Notes: generated by a model from the letters alone, not told the origin. A stretch of DNA of 64,000 nt from Streptomyces sp. BV286 (GCF_019090165.1 NZ_JAHRIB010000156.1:101242-165241); one strand, 5' to 3'. Shown: positions 28,963 through 38,439, numbered from the stretch's first letter. Numbers and translations: made by a program.

Positions 28963-29461
28963 GGGCAGCCACTGAGAGGGCGTCAAGTTCCTTCCCCTCG
29001 GGTTCATGATCGCTCGTTCGTGTTACTGATCGCCGTGCGGGCCAGAGTAGATCAGCGCGTCACGTGGGGGACGAGGTCAAACAGCAAGCCAGGGTCACGA
29101 AGTGAAACGCATCAAGACACGTTTACGGACGTCCGGAGCGCAATCGCTGCGGTCTTCGTTGAGGGAGGTCTGATGGTCGACTCGGAAATGAATCGCAGGG
29201 CGATGATCGGCAGTTCGCTGTCGATGGTGGCTCGAACGCCGCGCGGATCGGACCGACCGCGTCGGCACCGTCCCTCCCCGCGCACGGCCATCGGCGCCGC
29301 GGGCAGGGACGTGCGGGGCGTATCCGTGTCGGCCTCGGGGCGTTCAGCACTCCGGCGCCCCCTCAGTCGGTATGCCCGACCCCCTTGTCCTGCGAGTCAC
29401 TTGACGTTTGAGAGATTTCCTGACTAGTCAGGTACTCAAGGGAAACTTCGCCTAAGGTGTC
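28963..29461. other. Gap holding a decayed duplicate of the carboxylesterase start
   Basis: No intact gene. Positions 29084-29229 repeat the promoter and first codons of the carboxylesterase at 30457-30602 and then diverge into unrelated sequence. The remainder upstream of 29462 should contain the promoter of the dioxygenase gene. Confidence 0.7.
29084..29229 (+). repeat. Direct repeat, copy A (esterase leader)
   Basis: 146 bp aligning without gaps to 30457-30602, about 80 percent identical by eye, and nearly identical over the codons for SEMNRRAMIGSSLSMV. In this copy the frame leaves the esterase after MV and the operator-like GAAACGTTAC is degraded to GAAACGCATC. Confidence 0.85.
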
Positions 29462-30235
29462 GTGTTCATGACAGACACTTCAGGTGAGCACACCCCCATC
29501 GCGCGCCGCACGGTGCTTGCGGCCACTGGCGCCACCGCCGCGGCCCTGGCCGTGGGCGCCGCTGCCACGTACGAGGCCCCCACAACCGAGACGGCCGACA
29601 CCGCACCTGTCGCCGCCGCGGCCGTCTGCACCCTCACCAGGGAAATGACCGAAGGTCCCTACTACCTCGACGGACAGTACGTCCGCTCCAACATCACCGA
29701 AGGTAAGCCGGGCGTCCCGCTCGAGCTCACACTGACGGTCGTCGACGACGACACCTGCGCACCGCTCTCCAACGCTCTCGTGGAGATCTGGCACGCCGAC
29801 CACCTCGGCGAGTACTCCGGCTTCGTCGGCGCCAACGGCCACAGCGAACCGGACAACGGCACCTTCCTACGTGGCGGCGTGCTGACGAACTCCAGCGGAG
29901 TCGCGTCGATCACCACGATCTACCCCGGCTGGTACGTGGGCCGCTGCATCCACATCCACATCAAGGTCCACACGAACGTCAGGCTGACCCCCGACGGCTC
30001 GTTCACCGGCGGACAGGAACTTCACACCGGCCAGCTCTACTTCAGCGAGACGATCACGACGCGTGTCAGCAGGCTCTCGCCGTACACGGCGAACGGGGTC
30101 ACCCGCACCACCCTCGCCCAGGACTCCATCTACGACGGCGGCGGCGCCGCGTCCGGTCTCCTGACCCTGACCGCACTGGGCAGCTCGACGTCCTCCGGGT
30201 ACACGGGGACCCTGACGCTCGGGGTCGAACGCTGA
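29462..30235 (+). CDS. Tat-secreted intradiol ring-cleavage dioxygenase
   Basis: 257 residues. The N-terminus IARRTVLAATGATAAALAVG is a twin-arginine signal. The mature part is an intradiol dioxygenase: EGPYYLDGQYVRSNITEG carries the first iron-ligand Tyr, LVEIWHADHLGEYSG, then TIYPGWYVGRCIHIHIKVH with the second Tyr and the His ligands. Such Fe(III) enzymes open catechol-type rings between the hydroxyls. Export suggests action on lignin- or flavonoid-derived catechols outside the cell (inference). GTG 29462 has AAGG near; ATG 29468 is an alternative. Confidence 0.9.
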   Translation: MFMTDTSGEHTPIARRTVLAATGATAAALAVGAAATYEAPTTETADTAPVAAAAVCTLTREMTEGPYYLDGQYVRSNITEGKPGVPLELTLTVVDDDTCAPLSNALVEIWHADHLGEYSGFVGANGHSEPDNGTFLRGGVLTNSSGVASITTIYPGWYVGRCIHIHIKVHTNVRLTPDGSFTGGQELHTGQLYFSETITTRVSRLSPYTANGVTRTTLAQDSIYDGGGAASGLLTLTALGSSTSSGYTGTLTLGVER

Positions 30236-30456
30236 TCCCCACCGCTTGATCCCTTCCTGTCTGACTGGACATCACCGAATCCGGGGTGAAGCACCAGTCT
30301 GTACCTCGGAGGGCAGCGCCAAGGGGGGCCTTCACACTGAGGGCGCGGGCGGGCCGGGTGGGCCAGCTCCGCTTGACGCGCCGGCTCCACCCAGCCTCTC
30401 TGCTGTATCGGAAAGAACCGCAGAGCAGCACGTGAAGCGAGAAGTGAGGTCAAGCG

Positions 30457-30602
30457 GCATGCCAGGGCCACGAATTGAAACGTTACGAGACACGTTCACG
30501 GACGTCCGGAGCGCAATCGTTGCGCTCGCCGAAGGAGGAGGTCTGATGGTCTACTCGGAAATGAATCGCAGGGCGATGATCGGCAGTTCGCTGTCTATGG
30601 TT
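30457..30602 (+). repeat. Direct repeat, copy B (functional esterase leader)
   Basis: Partner of the repeat at 29084-29229. This copy contains the LacI-like site GAAACGTTAC (30477-30486), the ribosome site and the first codons of the intact carboxylesterase. Confidence 0.85.
30477..30486. promoter_or_regulatory. LacI-type operator-like site before the carboxylesterase
   Basis: GAAACGTTAC, the same core as the operators at 25371 and 48198, 60 bp upstream of the esterase ATG. Only the core is conserved and the outer bases are not symmetrical, so binding is less certain than at the other sites. Confidence 0.5.
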
Positions 30603-32183
30603 GCCGCGATGGGCATGCCCTTCCCGGCACATGCGCGGTCCGCTGGGAGCACGGTCGTGGCACCGACCCGCTACGGCAAGGTCCGAGGAAAGCGCGAGGA
30701 CGGCATCGCCAAGTTTCTCGGCGTGCCCTACGCCACGCCGCCGCTCGGCGCACTCCGGTTCAAGGCCCCGAAGCCGCCCGCGAGGTGGTCTGGCGTACGC
30801 GACGCGGTGAGCTTTCCCAACCCGGCGTTCCAGGTGGCGGGCGGTGAGATGGGTCCAGGCGGTAACGGCCGGATGCCGGCTCCCTCCGAGGACTGCCTCT
30901 ACCTCAACATCTGGACCCCGGCCGCCGACCGCCGACGGCGGCCGGTGATGTTCTACAACCACGGCGGCGGCTACATGATCGGCTCCGGCTCCGCCACCGG
31001 GCAGGACGGCACGCACCTGGCGCAGCTGTATGACGTGGTGGTGGTCGAGTCCAACCACCGTCTGGGCCTGCTGGGGTACCTGTTTCTGGGCGATCTCGCC
31101 GACGGCGACTACGCGGCCAACCAGGGGATGCTGGACATTCTCGCCGCGCTGCGCTGGACCAGGGAGAACATCGAGAACTTCGGCGGCGACCCCGACAACG
31201 TCATGGTCTGGGGCGAGAGCGGCGGTGGCGCCAAGACCGCGGCCGTCTACACCATGCCAGCCGCCTCGCGGCTGTTCCACAAGGCTTCGATCGAAAGCGC
31301 CGCGCCACTGCGCTTCCCCACCCGCGACGGTGCCACCGCCCGGGCCAGGCGCACGATGGCGTTGCTGGGACTGACCACGACGGACATTCCCCGGCTCCAT
31401 GACATCCCGGCCGCGCGACTGCTGGAGATCCAGCAGTCCGAAGCCGCGAACGGCGCCCCTCCGTGGGGCGACCCGGGCCCGCTCCCTGGCTTCGGCGCCT
31501 TCGTCGACGGCACCGTCATCCCGCGGCACCCCTTCGCCGACGGCGCCGCGCCCTTCTCGGCCGGCAAGCCGCTGATGTGCGGAACGTGCCGCGACGAGAC
31601 GGTGTTCTTCAGTCTTTTTGGGCCGCCCGACATCTTCCGCATCGATGAGGCCGGCCTGCGCAGCAGTCTGAGCGGCACCTATCAGGGCGCCGAGCTCGAC
31701 GAGATCATCCGGACCTTCCGGGCGTCGCGACCCGGCGCGACGCCGGCGCAGCTCTACTTCGCGATCACCACGTCGCCCATCTGGCGCGACGCGATCAAGA
31801 TCGCGGAGGCCAAACGCGCGCAGCACGCCGCGCCCGTGTTCATGTACCAGCTCGCCTACCCGAGCCCGACCCTGGTGCCCGGCACCGATTTCCCCATCGG
31901 CTCACCGCATGCGTCGGACATCAACCTCAAGTTCGCCAACACCGACAAGGACCTCGACTACATCCTCAACAAGGATCAGTCGCCGGGACGGCTGGCGACC
32001 GCACGGCACATGAGCGAACTGTGGGCGGGCTTCGCCCACACGGGCCGTCCCATGGCGGCGGGTGTGCCGCGATGGCCCGCCTACACTCTGACCGACCGTG
32101 CCACGATGTGGCTCGATGCCAGGTGCCGGATCGTCAACGACCCGGACCGGAGCGAAAGACTGTTCTGGGAGAACCAGGACTGA
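30546..32183 (+). CDS. Type-B carboxylesterase/lipase, probably secreted
   Basis: 545 residues. The start MNRRAMIGSSLSMVAAMGMP looks like an export signal with twin arginines. The alpha/beta-hydrolase shows FLGVPYATPPLGALRF, EDCLYLNIWTP, the oxyanion HGGGY and the nucleophile motif GESGGG with S225. The C-terminal region holds the usual catalytic His area (ASDINLKFA, ELWAGFAHTGRP). ATG 30546 has an excellent GGAGGAGG. Could remove acyl groups from glycosides handled by the neighbouring rhamnosidase (inference from position and shared operator-like site). Confidence 0.9.
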   Translation: MVYSEMNRRAMIGSSLSMVAAMGMPFPAHARSAGSTVVAPTRYGKVRGKREDGIAKFLGVPYATPPLGALRFKAPKPPARWSGVRDAVSFPNPAFQVAGGEMGPGGNGRMPAPSEDCLYLNIWTPAADRRRRPVMFYNHGGGYMIGSGSATGQDGTHLAQLYDVVVVESNHRLGLLGYLFLGDLADGDYAANQGMLDILAALRWTRENIENFGGDPDNVMVWGESGGGAKTAAVYTMPAASRLFHKASIESAAPLRFPTRDGATARARRTMALLGLTTTDIPRLHDIPAARLLEIQQSEAANGAPPWGDPGPLPGFGAFVDGTVIPRHPFADGAAPFSAGKPLMCGTCRDETVFFSLFGPPDIFRIDEAGLRSSLSGTYQGAELDEIIRTFRASRPGATPAQLYFAITTSPIWRDAIKIAEAKRAQHAAPVFMYQLAYPSPTLVPGTDFPIGSPHASDINLKFANTDKDLDYILNKDQSPGRLATARHMSELWAGFAHTGRPMAAGVPRWPAYTLTDRATMWLDARCRIVNDPDRSERLFWENQD

Positions 32184-32248
32184 ACTTGACGTCCAGCGTC
32201 ACCGGTCGCTCGGTCTGCTGAGATCTCCGGGAGCCAGGGCGCGTGACG

Positions 32249-32302
32249 CGGCCGTTCTTCAGGCTTCGAGATGTGGAGTAACGAAGCATGAAAGAACGGC
32301 CG
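32249..32302. terminator. Bidirectional hairpin between convergent genes
   Basis: Arms CGGCCGTTCTT (32249-32259) and AAGAACGGCCG (32292-32302) are perfectly complementary, with a second nested pair GCTTCG (32263-32268) and CGAAGC (32282-32287). It lies between the convergent carboxylesterase and GntR genes. Confidence 0.8.
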
Positions 32303-32426
32303 CTGAGTGTGAGCCTCCCGTCGATGCGCCCGCAGGCCCCTGGCACACTGACCTCCTTCACCTCGCAGGGTGGCAGGTCCTTCTCGTGATTTGCTGGGCT
32401 CGGATGCGGCTCATCGGCCCAGGGCC

Positions 32427-33143
32427 TCAGCCGATCTGGCTTGAGTCCTCCGGGACGCGCATCTCTCGCACGAGCCGTTGGCGGGCGCTGAGGAGGGAAT
32501 CGCGGGTGATCGTGACGGCCTGTTCCGTGTCGCCGGCCGACAGCGCGTCGATCAGCGCGGGCTGGGGCGTCCACAGGGACGAGTCGTGAACTTCCAGGGC
32601 CGCACGAGCACCGATCACCTTGTAGGGCCGGCATTGGATCCACAAGGAGTCGATGGTCGATACCAGGACGTCGTTGCTGCCTGAGCGATACAGGTGCCGC
32701 AGGAGGTCCTCGTCCTCATCGAGAGCATCCGTGACGCGCCCTTGGACGACGGCCCGGTACATCCGTTCACAAGCGCCCCGCATCTTGTGCAGGTCGTCGC
32801 GGGTGACGGACGCCGCGCCCTTCCGGGTGGCCTCGACCTCGAGGATGGTCCGGACCTCATAGAGATCCAGTAGCTCGTGGACGGTGAATTCGCGGACCCG
32901 GGCGCCACGATGTGGGTGCGCCACGGCGAGGCCGTTCTTCACCAATAGCTGAATCGCCTCTCGAACCGGCATGACGCTCGTTCCCACTTGCTTGGCCAGG
33001 TCCCGGACGGGCAGTCGATCTCCTGCCGCGAGTTCGCCGTCGTAGATGCGTTTGGCGAGGACCTCGTAGACCTGGTCTGCGACGAGCGTCGGGTTGACGG
33101 TCTGGCTCCCGCGGCCAGTTCCTGTGACCACTGAGAACTCCAT
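32427..33143 (-). CDS. GntR-family regulator, FCD type (copy 1)
   Basis: 238 residues. The N-terminal winged helix reads NPTLVADQVYEVLAKRIYDG, GDRLPVRDLAKQVGTSVMPV, REAIQLLVKNGLAV; the C-terminal FCD domain has EVRTILEVEATRKGA and the metal-binding His-type helix region. Strongly similar to the GntR at 37704 over the whole length (shared TLVADQVYEVLA, QCRPYKVIGARAA). ATG 33143 was preferred over TTG 33161. The two paralogues bracket the amine/proline catabolic genes and probably read related metabolites. Confidence 0.9.
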   Translation of the reverse strand: MEFSVVTGTGRGSQTVNPTLVADQVYEVLAKRIYDGELAAGDRLPVRDLAKQVGTSVMPVREAIQLLVKNGLAVAHPHRGARVREFTVHELLDLYEVRTILEVEATRKGAASVTRDDLHKMRGACERMYRAVVQGRVTDALDEDEDLLRHLYRSGSNDVLVSTIDSLWIQCRPYKVIGARAALEVHDSSLWTPQPALIDALSAGDTEQAVTITRDSLLSARQRLVREMRVPEDSSQIG

Positions 33144-33369
33144 CGCGTCGGCTGCAGACAAGACAGGAATACGATAGCTGCGCGCTGGAGCGGGCTGCCC
33201 CGGCCGGCCGTACGCGATCCGGGGCCTTTAGGGTCGGCGAATCCTGGTGATCCGTCGCTCGGCGTGGGTCGGTGCTCGCCGGAGGCGGTGGTGCGGGCGC
33301 GGTCGCTCACGCCGACCTCGCCCACAGCCTGTGTGGCGGGCCGTTCACCGGTGGCCGAGAGGGACGGGG

Positions 33370-34581
33370 CTACGCGGACGCCAGATCCATCAGGATCAGG
33401 GCCAGCGCTTGTGCGCCGGCGTCCACATCGGCGTCCTCGGCGTACTCCTCGGGTGAGTGCGAGATTCCGCTGGGGTTGCGCACGAACAGCATCGCCGAGG
33501 GGGTGTACGGCGCCAGCACTCCCGCGTCGTGACCGGCACCCGTGTCGAGCAGTGGCGCGGACGGAAGGACCTTCGTGAAGCGCTGGATCAGGTCAGCATC
33601 GAAGGTTGCGGTCGGGCTGTAGGACTCGCGACTGACCAACGAGCGGCAGGCTGCCGCTCGCGCGAGTCCGCGTGCCTGGGCCGTGATCTCGTTGACGAGG
33701 GGCTGCAGGGCTGACTCGTCCGCGTGCCGTACGTCGAGCCAGACGTCCACGGCTGAGGCGATGACGTTGGAGCCGCCGGGTACCGGAATCAGCTTCCCGA
33801 CGGTCGCACGGGCTCCGGTGACGGCCCGCGCGGCCTCTTGTACCGCGAGGATGGTCTGGGCCGCGGGGATCATCGGGTCGAGGCGGTCCGCCATCAATGT
33901 CGTTCCGGCATGGTTGCCCTGGCCTTCGAAGCGAAGCTTCCAGCGGCCGTGGCCGATGATGCTGCGGCCGATGGCCACAGGCTCGGACAGGTCGACGAGG
34001 CCTCGGCCCTGCTCGACGTGGAGCTCCACGAAGGCGCCGATGCGCTCCATGGCCTTCGGGTCGGGTCCGACCTGGTCGGGGTGGATCCCGTTGCGGCCGA
34101 AGAGGTCGGCGAGGGTGTCGCCGTTCTCGTCCTTGAGTACGAGGGCTCGGTCCGCGGAGACGGTGCCGGCCATGAGCCCTGAACCGAGGCAGGGCAGGCC
34201 GTACCTCGAGCCCTCCTCCTCCGGGAAGACGACGATGACGACAGGGCGGCTCGGGCGGAAACCGGATGCTTGCATCAGTTCGACCGCTGCGAGTGCCGAC
34301 ACGACCCCCAGCGGGCCGTCGAACGCGCCGCCTCCGGGCACCGAGTCGAGATGGCTTCCGGTCGCGACAGCATTTTCACGAGCTGCGCCTGGTACGTCCA
34401 ACCATGCCCAGATAATGCCGTTCCGGTCCGTTTCCACGTCGAGCCTCAGACGCTGGGCTTCCCCGACGAACCACTCCCGCAACTCGAGCTCCGCAGGCGA
34501 GAACACGGGACGGCTGTAGCCCCCGCGCTTGGGATCGCGGCCGATTCCGGACAAGCCGGCCATCATCGACGAGGCCGTCAT
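33370..34581 (-). CDS. M20-family Zn-dependent amidohydrolase (allantoate/N-carbamoyl amino acid type)
   Basis: 403 residues in the hydantoinase/carbamoylase family. Metal-site motifs are TGSHLDSVPGGGAFDGPLGV (His and bridging Asp), FPEEEGSRY (catalytic Glu) and VELHVEQG; substrate-side residues include GQGNHAGTT and ISHSPEEYAE. Such enzymes hydrolyse N-carbamoyl amino acids, allantoate or related amides. ATG 34581 overlaps the stop of the sarcosine-oxidase-like gene (ATGA), so the two are coupled. The exact substrate is open; context points to an N-substituted amino acid. Confidence 0.9.
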   Translation of the reverse strand: MTASSMMAGLSGIGRDPKRGGYSRPVFSPAELELREWFVGEAQRLRLDVETDRNGIIWAWLDVPGAARENAVATGSHLDSVPGGGAFDGPLGVVSALAAVELMQASGFRPSRPVVIVVFPEEEGSRYGLPCLGSGLMAGTVSADRALVLKDENGDTLADLFGRNGIHPDQVGPDPKAMERIGAFVELHVEQGRGLVDLSEPVAIGRSIIGHGRWKLRFEGQGNHAGTTLMADRLDPMIPAAQTILAVQEAARAVTGARATVGKLIPVPGGSNVIASAVDVWLDVRHADESALQPLVNEITAQARGLARAAACRSLVSRESYSPTATFDADLIQRFTKVLPSAPLLDTGAGHDAGVLAPYTPSAMLFVRNPSGISHSPEEYAEDADVDAGAQALALILMDLASA

Positions 34582-35756
34582 CGTCGTCCCCCGTCCTGGA
34601 GGGACGCGGCGCCCAGGCTGCCGCCGACCAGGAACTCCCGGGGGAGGGCGGCGCGGCCGGCGGCAGGAGTGCCGGCGCCGGTGAGATGGGCGGCGAGAAC
34701 ACCGATGAGTGGAGCGAACTTCGCGCCGTGCCCGGAGCACGGGGAGATCACTGTGAGGTTCTCGGTACGGTCGAGCACGAAGTCCTCGCTCGGGGTTGTG
34801 GTGAAGAGGCAGGTTGTCTCCGCGTACGGCTCGGGCACGAGGCCGGGGAGGTTGTCCTTGACATAGGCGATCAGCCGTTCGCGGTTCGCCGGATCGATCT
34901 GCCCGTCCTGCTCGTATGCCGAGGGCAGCGCCTTCCCCACGGCGTACTCCGCGAGCTTCTGGCCACGGAAATCCGCGTCACGGCCACCCGGAAGGCTGTA
35001 CGTCTGGATCGCCGCCGTCTTGTGGATGAAGGTGGGCCAGCCCTCGGCACCGTCGCGGTAGGGAAAGTGGTAGGCCTGCTCCTGGGTGACCGTAAACCGC
35101 GGCATTGCGGCTGTGAACCGCTCGTCGGCACCGGTGTTCTGCAGGAGCCGAGGCAGGAAGCCGCCAGCGCAGAGGACCACTCGCTCGGCATCGAGAGTGT
35201 CACCCGCGGCCTCGTGCAGCCGATAGCCGGACCTCGTCCTGTCGATCCTCTGTACGTCCCACCCGGTTCGCAGTCGGGCACCGTGGGAGGTCGCGAGAGA
35301 GACCATGGCATTGACCGATCTCTCCGCGTCGATCACCCCGGCATCCGGATGCCACAGCACCGGCGAGTCGAACTCGATCTGCCAGCGCTCCGAGGCTGTT
35401 TCGGGGCTGAGTAGCTCGTGCTCGAAGCCGGCCTTCTCCAGGGAGTGCGCGAGTGCGCGTGGGTCGCGCCGCCCGCCCCAGTCCAGGCACCCGGTCCGGC
35501 TGATCAGTTGCTCCCCGACTGCTGCCTCCAGCTCTGACCAAAGGGGTCGCGAGCGGAGGACCAGATCGGTGTAGAGCGTCGACGGGTAGGCGTAACGCAA
35601 GATCCGTGCGGAGCCGTGTGAGCTGCCTTCGTGATCGGCCGGCAGGCCACGCTCGACGAGGGTGACGTCATGGCCGGCTTCTGCGAGGCGCCACGCCGTC
35701 GCGGCGCCGGCCAGCCCCGCGCCGACAACGGCAAAGGTGGACTGCTCAGTTGCCAT
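34578..35756 (-). CDS. FAD-dependent amine oxidase, sarcosine/N-methyltryptophan-oxidase type
   Basis: 392 residues, the size of monomeric sarcosine oxidases. The FAD-binding start is FAVVGAGLAGAATAWRLAEA, followed by SSHGSARILRYAYP, the usual MSOX signature. C316 in TTCLFTTTP sits where the family attaches FAD covalently. It oxidises N-methyl or cyclic secondary amines (sarcosine, N-methyl amino acids, pipecolate or proline-like compounds) with release of H2O2. The start MATEQSTF at 35756 has AGGAA before it. Operon with the M20 hydrolase; divergent from proline dehydrogenase. Confidence 0.92.
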   Translation of the reverse strand: MATEQSTFAVVGAGLAGAATAWRLAEAGHDVTLVERGLPADHEGSSHGSARILRYAYPSTLYTDLVLRSRPLWSELEAAVGEQLISRTGCLDWGGRRDPRALAHSLEKAGFEHELLSPETASERWQIEFDSPVLWHPDAGVIDAERSVNAMVSLATSHGARLRTGWDVQRIDRTRSGYRLHEAAGDTLDAERVVLCAGGFLPRLLQNTGADERFTAAMPRFTVTQEQAYHFPYRDGAEGWPTFIHKTAAIQTYSLPGGRDADFRGQKLAEYAVGKALPSAYEQDGQIDPANRERLIAYVKDNLPGLVPEPYAETTCLFTTTPSEDFVLDRTENLTVISPCSGHGAKFAPLIGVLAAHLTGAGTPAAGRAALPREFLVGGSLGAASLQDGGRR

Positions 35757-36308
35757 GGGTGTGTTCCTGATGTGTTGGGTTCGTGACAGTGAAAGATCTC
35801 GGTACGTAGTAGGGGCGGAGACCTCGGCGGAGGTGTGGCTCGGGCACCGCTCGACGGCCGTAGTTGTGGCGGCATGGCGCGACGTCAGGCCTGGCAGCAG
35901 GGATGTGCGGAAGACCACCTGCCAGGAAGCCCGCCCGCAGGATGTCGGGTACCCACCACGTCGCTGTGGTCGCTGAGGATCTGGTCCGCCGCTGGTGGGA
36001 CGTCGGCGGGGAGTACGCCTTCCACGGCCCGCGGGAACCAGGAAGGCACGGGCAGGGTCGTCGACGCGGCCGACGCGATCAGTTCGCCGTCTGCGAATCC
36101 GTCGACGTTGCCTGGCATCCGGGAGCGCCGGCGTGTCGGAGTCTCCGATCGACGGATGCTCTGGGGCGGCGCGCGTGGGGGAGAGGAATGCCGTCTCGAC
36201 CTGGGTCACAGAGGTCTCAGCTCCAGTGAGGTTCTGGGGGTCCGCCTGGCTTTGACCGCCGTCGCGCCCAGTCGGTCCTGCACGCGATGACGGCACTGAG
36301 AGGGTTAC

Positions 36309-36320
36309 ATGTGATCACAT
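36309..36320. promoter_or_regulatory. Palindrome ATGTGATCACAT, candidate GntR operator
   Basis: A perfect 12-bp palindrome. A near copy TGTGTTATCACA lies at 36551-36562, 240 bp on. Both are in the divergent region between the amine-oxidase and proline-dehydrogenase operons, each linked to an FCD-GntR gene; such short TGTGA/TCACA-type dyads are usual for this family. Confidence 0.5.
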
Positions 36321-36550
36321 CTGGCGTCCATAGTGTCTCGCCGATAACTTGAGGGGCGATTTGACTGCGGGTGCCCGGTGCAAGGTTCGCCAGGATTGGC
36401 TGCGCGGCAAATAGAGCTTTCGGTGGACTGGCACCTGTCTTGAACTGCGAAAATTAGAAGATGTGGGTCGACTGGGTCGAGCCGTGCGAGGTGCGGTCAC
36501 ACATCGTTTGAGTGGTGCGCAGCATTTTCGGAGGGCGAGGCCTTGCGTGA

Positions 36551-36562
36551 TGTGTTATCACA
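36551..36562. promoter_or_regulatory. Second candidate GntR operator, TGTGTTATCACA
   Basis: One base pair from a perfect dyad and matching the outer bases of the site at 36309. Lies 150 bp upstream of the proline dehydrogenase start. Confidence 0.45.
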
Positions 36563-36702
36563 AATTACGGTGAGCGGCGCGCACCTCCACTCGTGCGAGA
36601 CCGACGCGGTTCACCCGACGAAGACCTCCTCGCGGAGAGCCCGGAGCCCCGCGCGTCCCCACGTTGCTCCAGACGCTCTACTCCGATCAGAAGGGCATCC
36701 CC

Positions 36703-37614
36703 GTGCCGAACAAACTCCTTCTTGTGGCGTCCGAGAACAAGAAGCTCGAACGGATCGCCACCAGGAGCAAGCTGACCCGGCCCATCGTGCAGCGCTACGT
36801 CGCGGGCACCACCCTCGCCGAGGCGCTCGACGTGACCGAGCAGCTCAACTCCGTCGGGATCGATGTGAGCCTGGACCTGCTCGGTGAGTCCGTCCACGAC
36901 CTGAAGCAGTCGGAGGCCGCGACGGCGGAGTACATCCGCGTCATCGAGGGCATGGCGCCGCGGAGCGCGAGTGCGACCGTGTCGGTCAAGCTGTCCCAGC
37001 TCGGCATCGTCATTTCCGCGGAGAGCTGTGAGAAGAACCTGCGCCGGCTCCTCGAAGCCGCCCGTGCCCACGGCTGCGAGGTCGAGGTCGACATGGAGCA
37101 CAGCTCCGTCGGCCGGGAGACGTTGGAGATCTTCCGGCGCTGCCACGCGGAGTACCCGGAGACTCGCGTGGCCATCCAGGCCTGTATGCGCAGCACCTTT
37201 CAGGACCTGTACGAGTTCGGTGCCAACCCGCCGAAGATCCGGCTCGTCAAGGGTGCCTTCGACGAGAAGGTGGACGTGGCCATCCTGGACCGCGACGACG
37301 TGACGGCGCAGTACCAGCACTTCGCCAAGTGGGCACTCGCCAACCTTCCCGACCCCGCTTTCGGTACCCATGACGACGCCTGCATCGAGACCGTGAAGCG
37401 GACGGCTCGCGAACTCGGCATCGACAAGCGCTCGTTCGAGTTCCAGATGCTCCAAGGCGTGCGTCGCGAACTGCAGGAGGAGCTGGTCCGTGAGGGCTAC
37501 CGCGTCCGTGTGTACCTGCCCTACGGCACCGAGTGGTATCCGTATCTGACACGCCGTATGGCCGAGAAGCCCGCCAACCTCCTTCTCTTCCTCCGGTCCG
37601 TCGTCGGTTCATGA
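36703..37614 (+). CDS. Proline dehydrogenase
   Basis: About 303 residues, the usual length for monofunctional bacterial PRODH. FAD-dependent oxidation of proline, or a close analogue, to pyrroline-5-carboxylate. Motifs: DVSLDLLGESV, VSVKLSQLG, VEVDMEHSS, IRLVKGAFDE, FGTHDDACI, FEFQMLQGVRRE and the C-terminal VRVYLPYGTEWYPYLTRR, the substrate-binding Arg pair in the last helix. GTG 36703 has AGAAGGG before it; TTG 36664 lengthens the protein by 13 residues but lacks a ribosome site. Followed by GntR and P5C dehydrogenase on the same strand. Confidence 0.93.
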   Translation: MPNKLLLVASENKKLERIATRSKLTRPIVQRYVAGTTLAEALDVTEQLNSVGIDVSLDLLGESVHDLKQSEAATAEYIRVIEGMAPRSASATVSVKLSQLGIVISAESCEKNLRRLLEAARAHGCEVEVDMEHSSVGRETLEIFRRCHAEYPETRVAIQACMRSTFQDLYEFGANPPKIRLVKGAFDEKVDVAILDRDDVTAQYQHFAKWALANLPDPAFGTHDDACIETVKRTARELGIDKRSFEFQMLQGVRRELQEELVREGYRVRVYLPYGTEWYPYLTRRMAEKPANLLLFLRSVVGS

Positions 37615-37703
37615 TGCAGCTCACTCGGCGTCCTCAAGGGCGGGCGGACGATCGGCATCGACTCGCTTCCCTCGGCGCACGTGAACGGTTGGTGCGGACG
37701 ACC

Positions 37704-38387
37704 ATGGCCACCCATGCCGCCGAGATCTCGACTGGAGTCAGCCCCACGCTCGTGGCCGACCAGGTCTATGAGGTGCTCGCGGGCCGCATCTTCACCGGTG
37801 AGCTGCGCGCGGGCGCGCGGCTGCGGGTCCGTGACATCGCGGAGCAGGTGGGAACCAGTGTCATGCCGGTCCGGGAGGCGGTGCGTCTGCTCGTCGAGAA
37901 CGGGCTGGCCGTCAGCCATCCGCATCGCGGGTCCAGGGTCCGTGAGTTCACCGCCCGCGAGCTCATCGAGATCTACGACGTCCGAGCCGTCCTGGAGGTC
38001 GAGGCCACGCGGCTCGGAGCGCCCCGGGTGACCAACTCGGATCTCGCGGTCATGCGTGAAGCGTGCGACCGGATGTTCCGCGCAGTGGTTCGCGAGGACG
38101 TCCACGACGCACTCGAGGCCGACGAGGTCCTGCTCCGGCAGCTCTACCTCGCCGGAGGCAATGACGTCCTCGTCCGGACGGTCGACTCACTGTGGACCCA
38201 GTGCCGCCCCTACAAGGTCATCGGTGCCCGCGCCGCGATCCAGTCGCGAGACGCAACGCTGTGGGAGCCCCAGCCGGCACTGATCGGTGCGCTCGAGGAA
38301 CGAGACCTCGGCGCGGCGATCGCGATCACCCGACGTTCGGTCGCGAGCGCTCGCCGGCGCCTCGAGAACCAGATCGTCGCTCACTGA
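37704..38387 (+). CDS. GntR-family regulator, FCD type (copy 2)
   Basis: 227 residues, full-length paralogue of the regulator at 32427 (shared SPTLVADQVYEVLAGRIFTG, GTSVMPVREAVRLLVENGLA, SLWTQCRPYKVIGARAA). Winged helix followed by an FCD ligand domain. Sits between the genes for the two steps of proline oxidation. ATG 37704; GTG 37692 is an alternative and neither has a strong ribosome site. Likely controls the P5C pathway from the palindromes at 36309 and 36551. Confidence 0.9.
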   Translation: MATHAAEISTGVSPTLVADQVYEVLAGRIFTGELRAGARLRVRDIAEQVGTSVMPVREAVRLLVENGLAVSHPHRGSRVREFTARELIEIYDVRAVLEVEATRLGAPRVTNSDLAVMREACDRMFRAVVREDVHDALEADEVLLRQLYLAGGNDVLVRTVDSLWTQCRPYKVIGARAAIQSRDATLWEPQPALIGALEERDLGAAIAITRRSVASARRRLENQIVAH

Positions 38388-38439
38388 CCTCAGCACCGTG
38401 GGCCGTACGCCAAGCAACCCATCTGAAAGGGAACTCCCC

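Larger units (their letters stand above)
35757..36702. other. Long divergent intergenic region with operator-like palindromes
   Basis: No convincing gene. A minus-strand frame upstream of the amine oxidase is open but Arg-rich, unlike coding sequence, and has no good start. Two similar palindromes at 36309 and 36551 make this the probable control region for both directions. Confidence 0.55.

Noticed and set aside
26215..29007. 930-codon minus-strand frame
   Set aside because: Antisense to the GH78 rhamnosidase; no domain, no start signal.
35757..36296. N-terminal extension of the sarcosine-oxidase-like protein
   Set aside because: The frame is open upstream of ATG 35756, but the sequence is Arg-rich without family similarity and would displace the FAD motif from the N-terminus.
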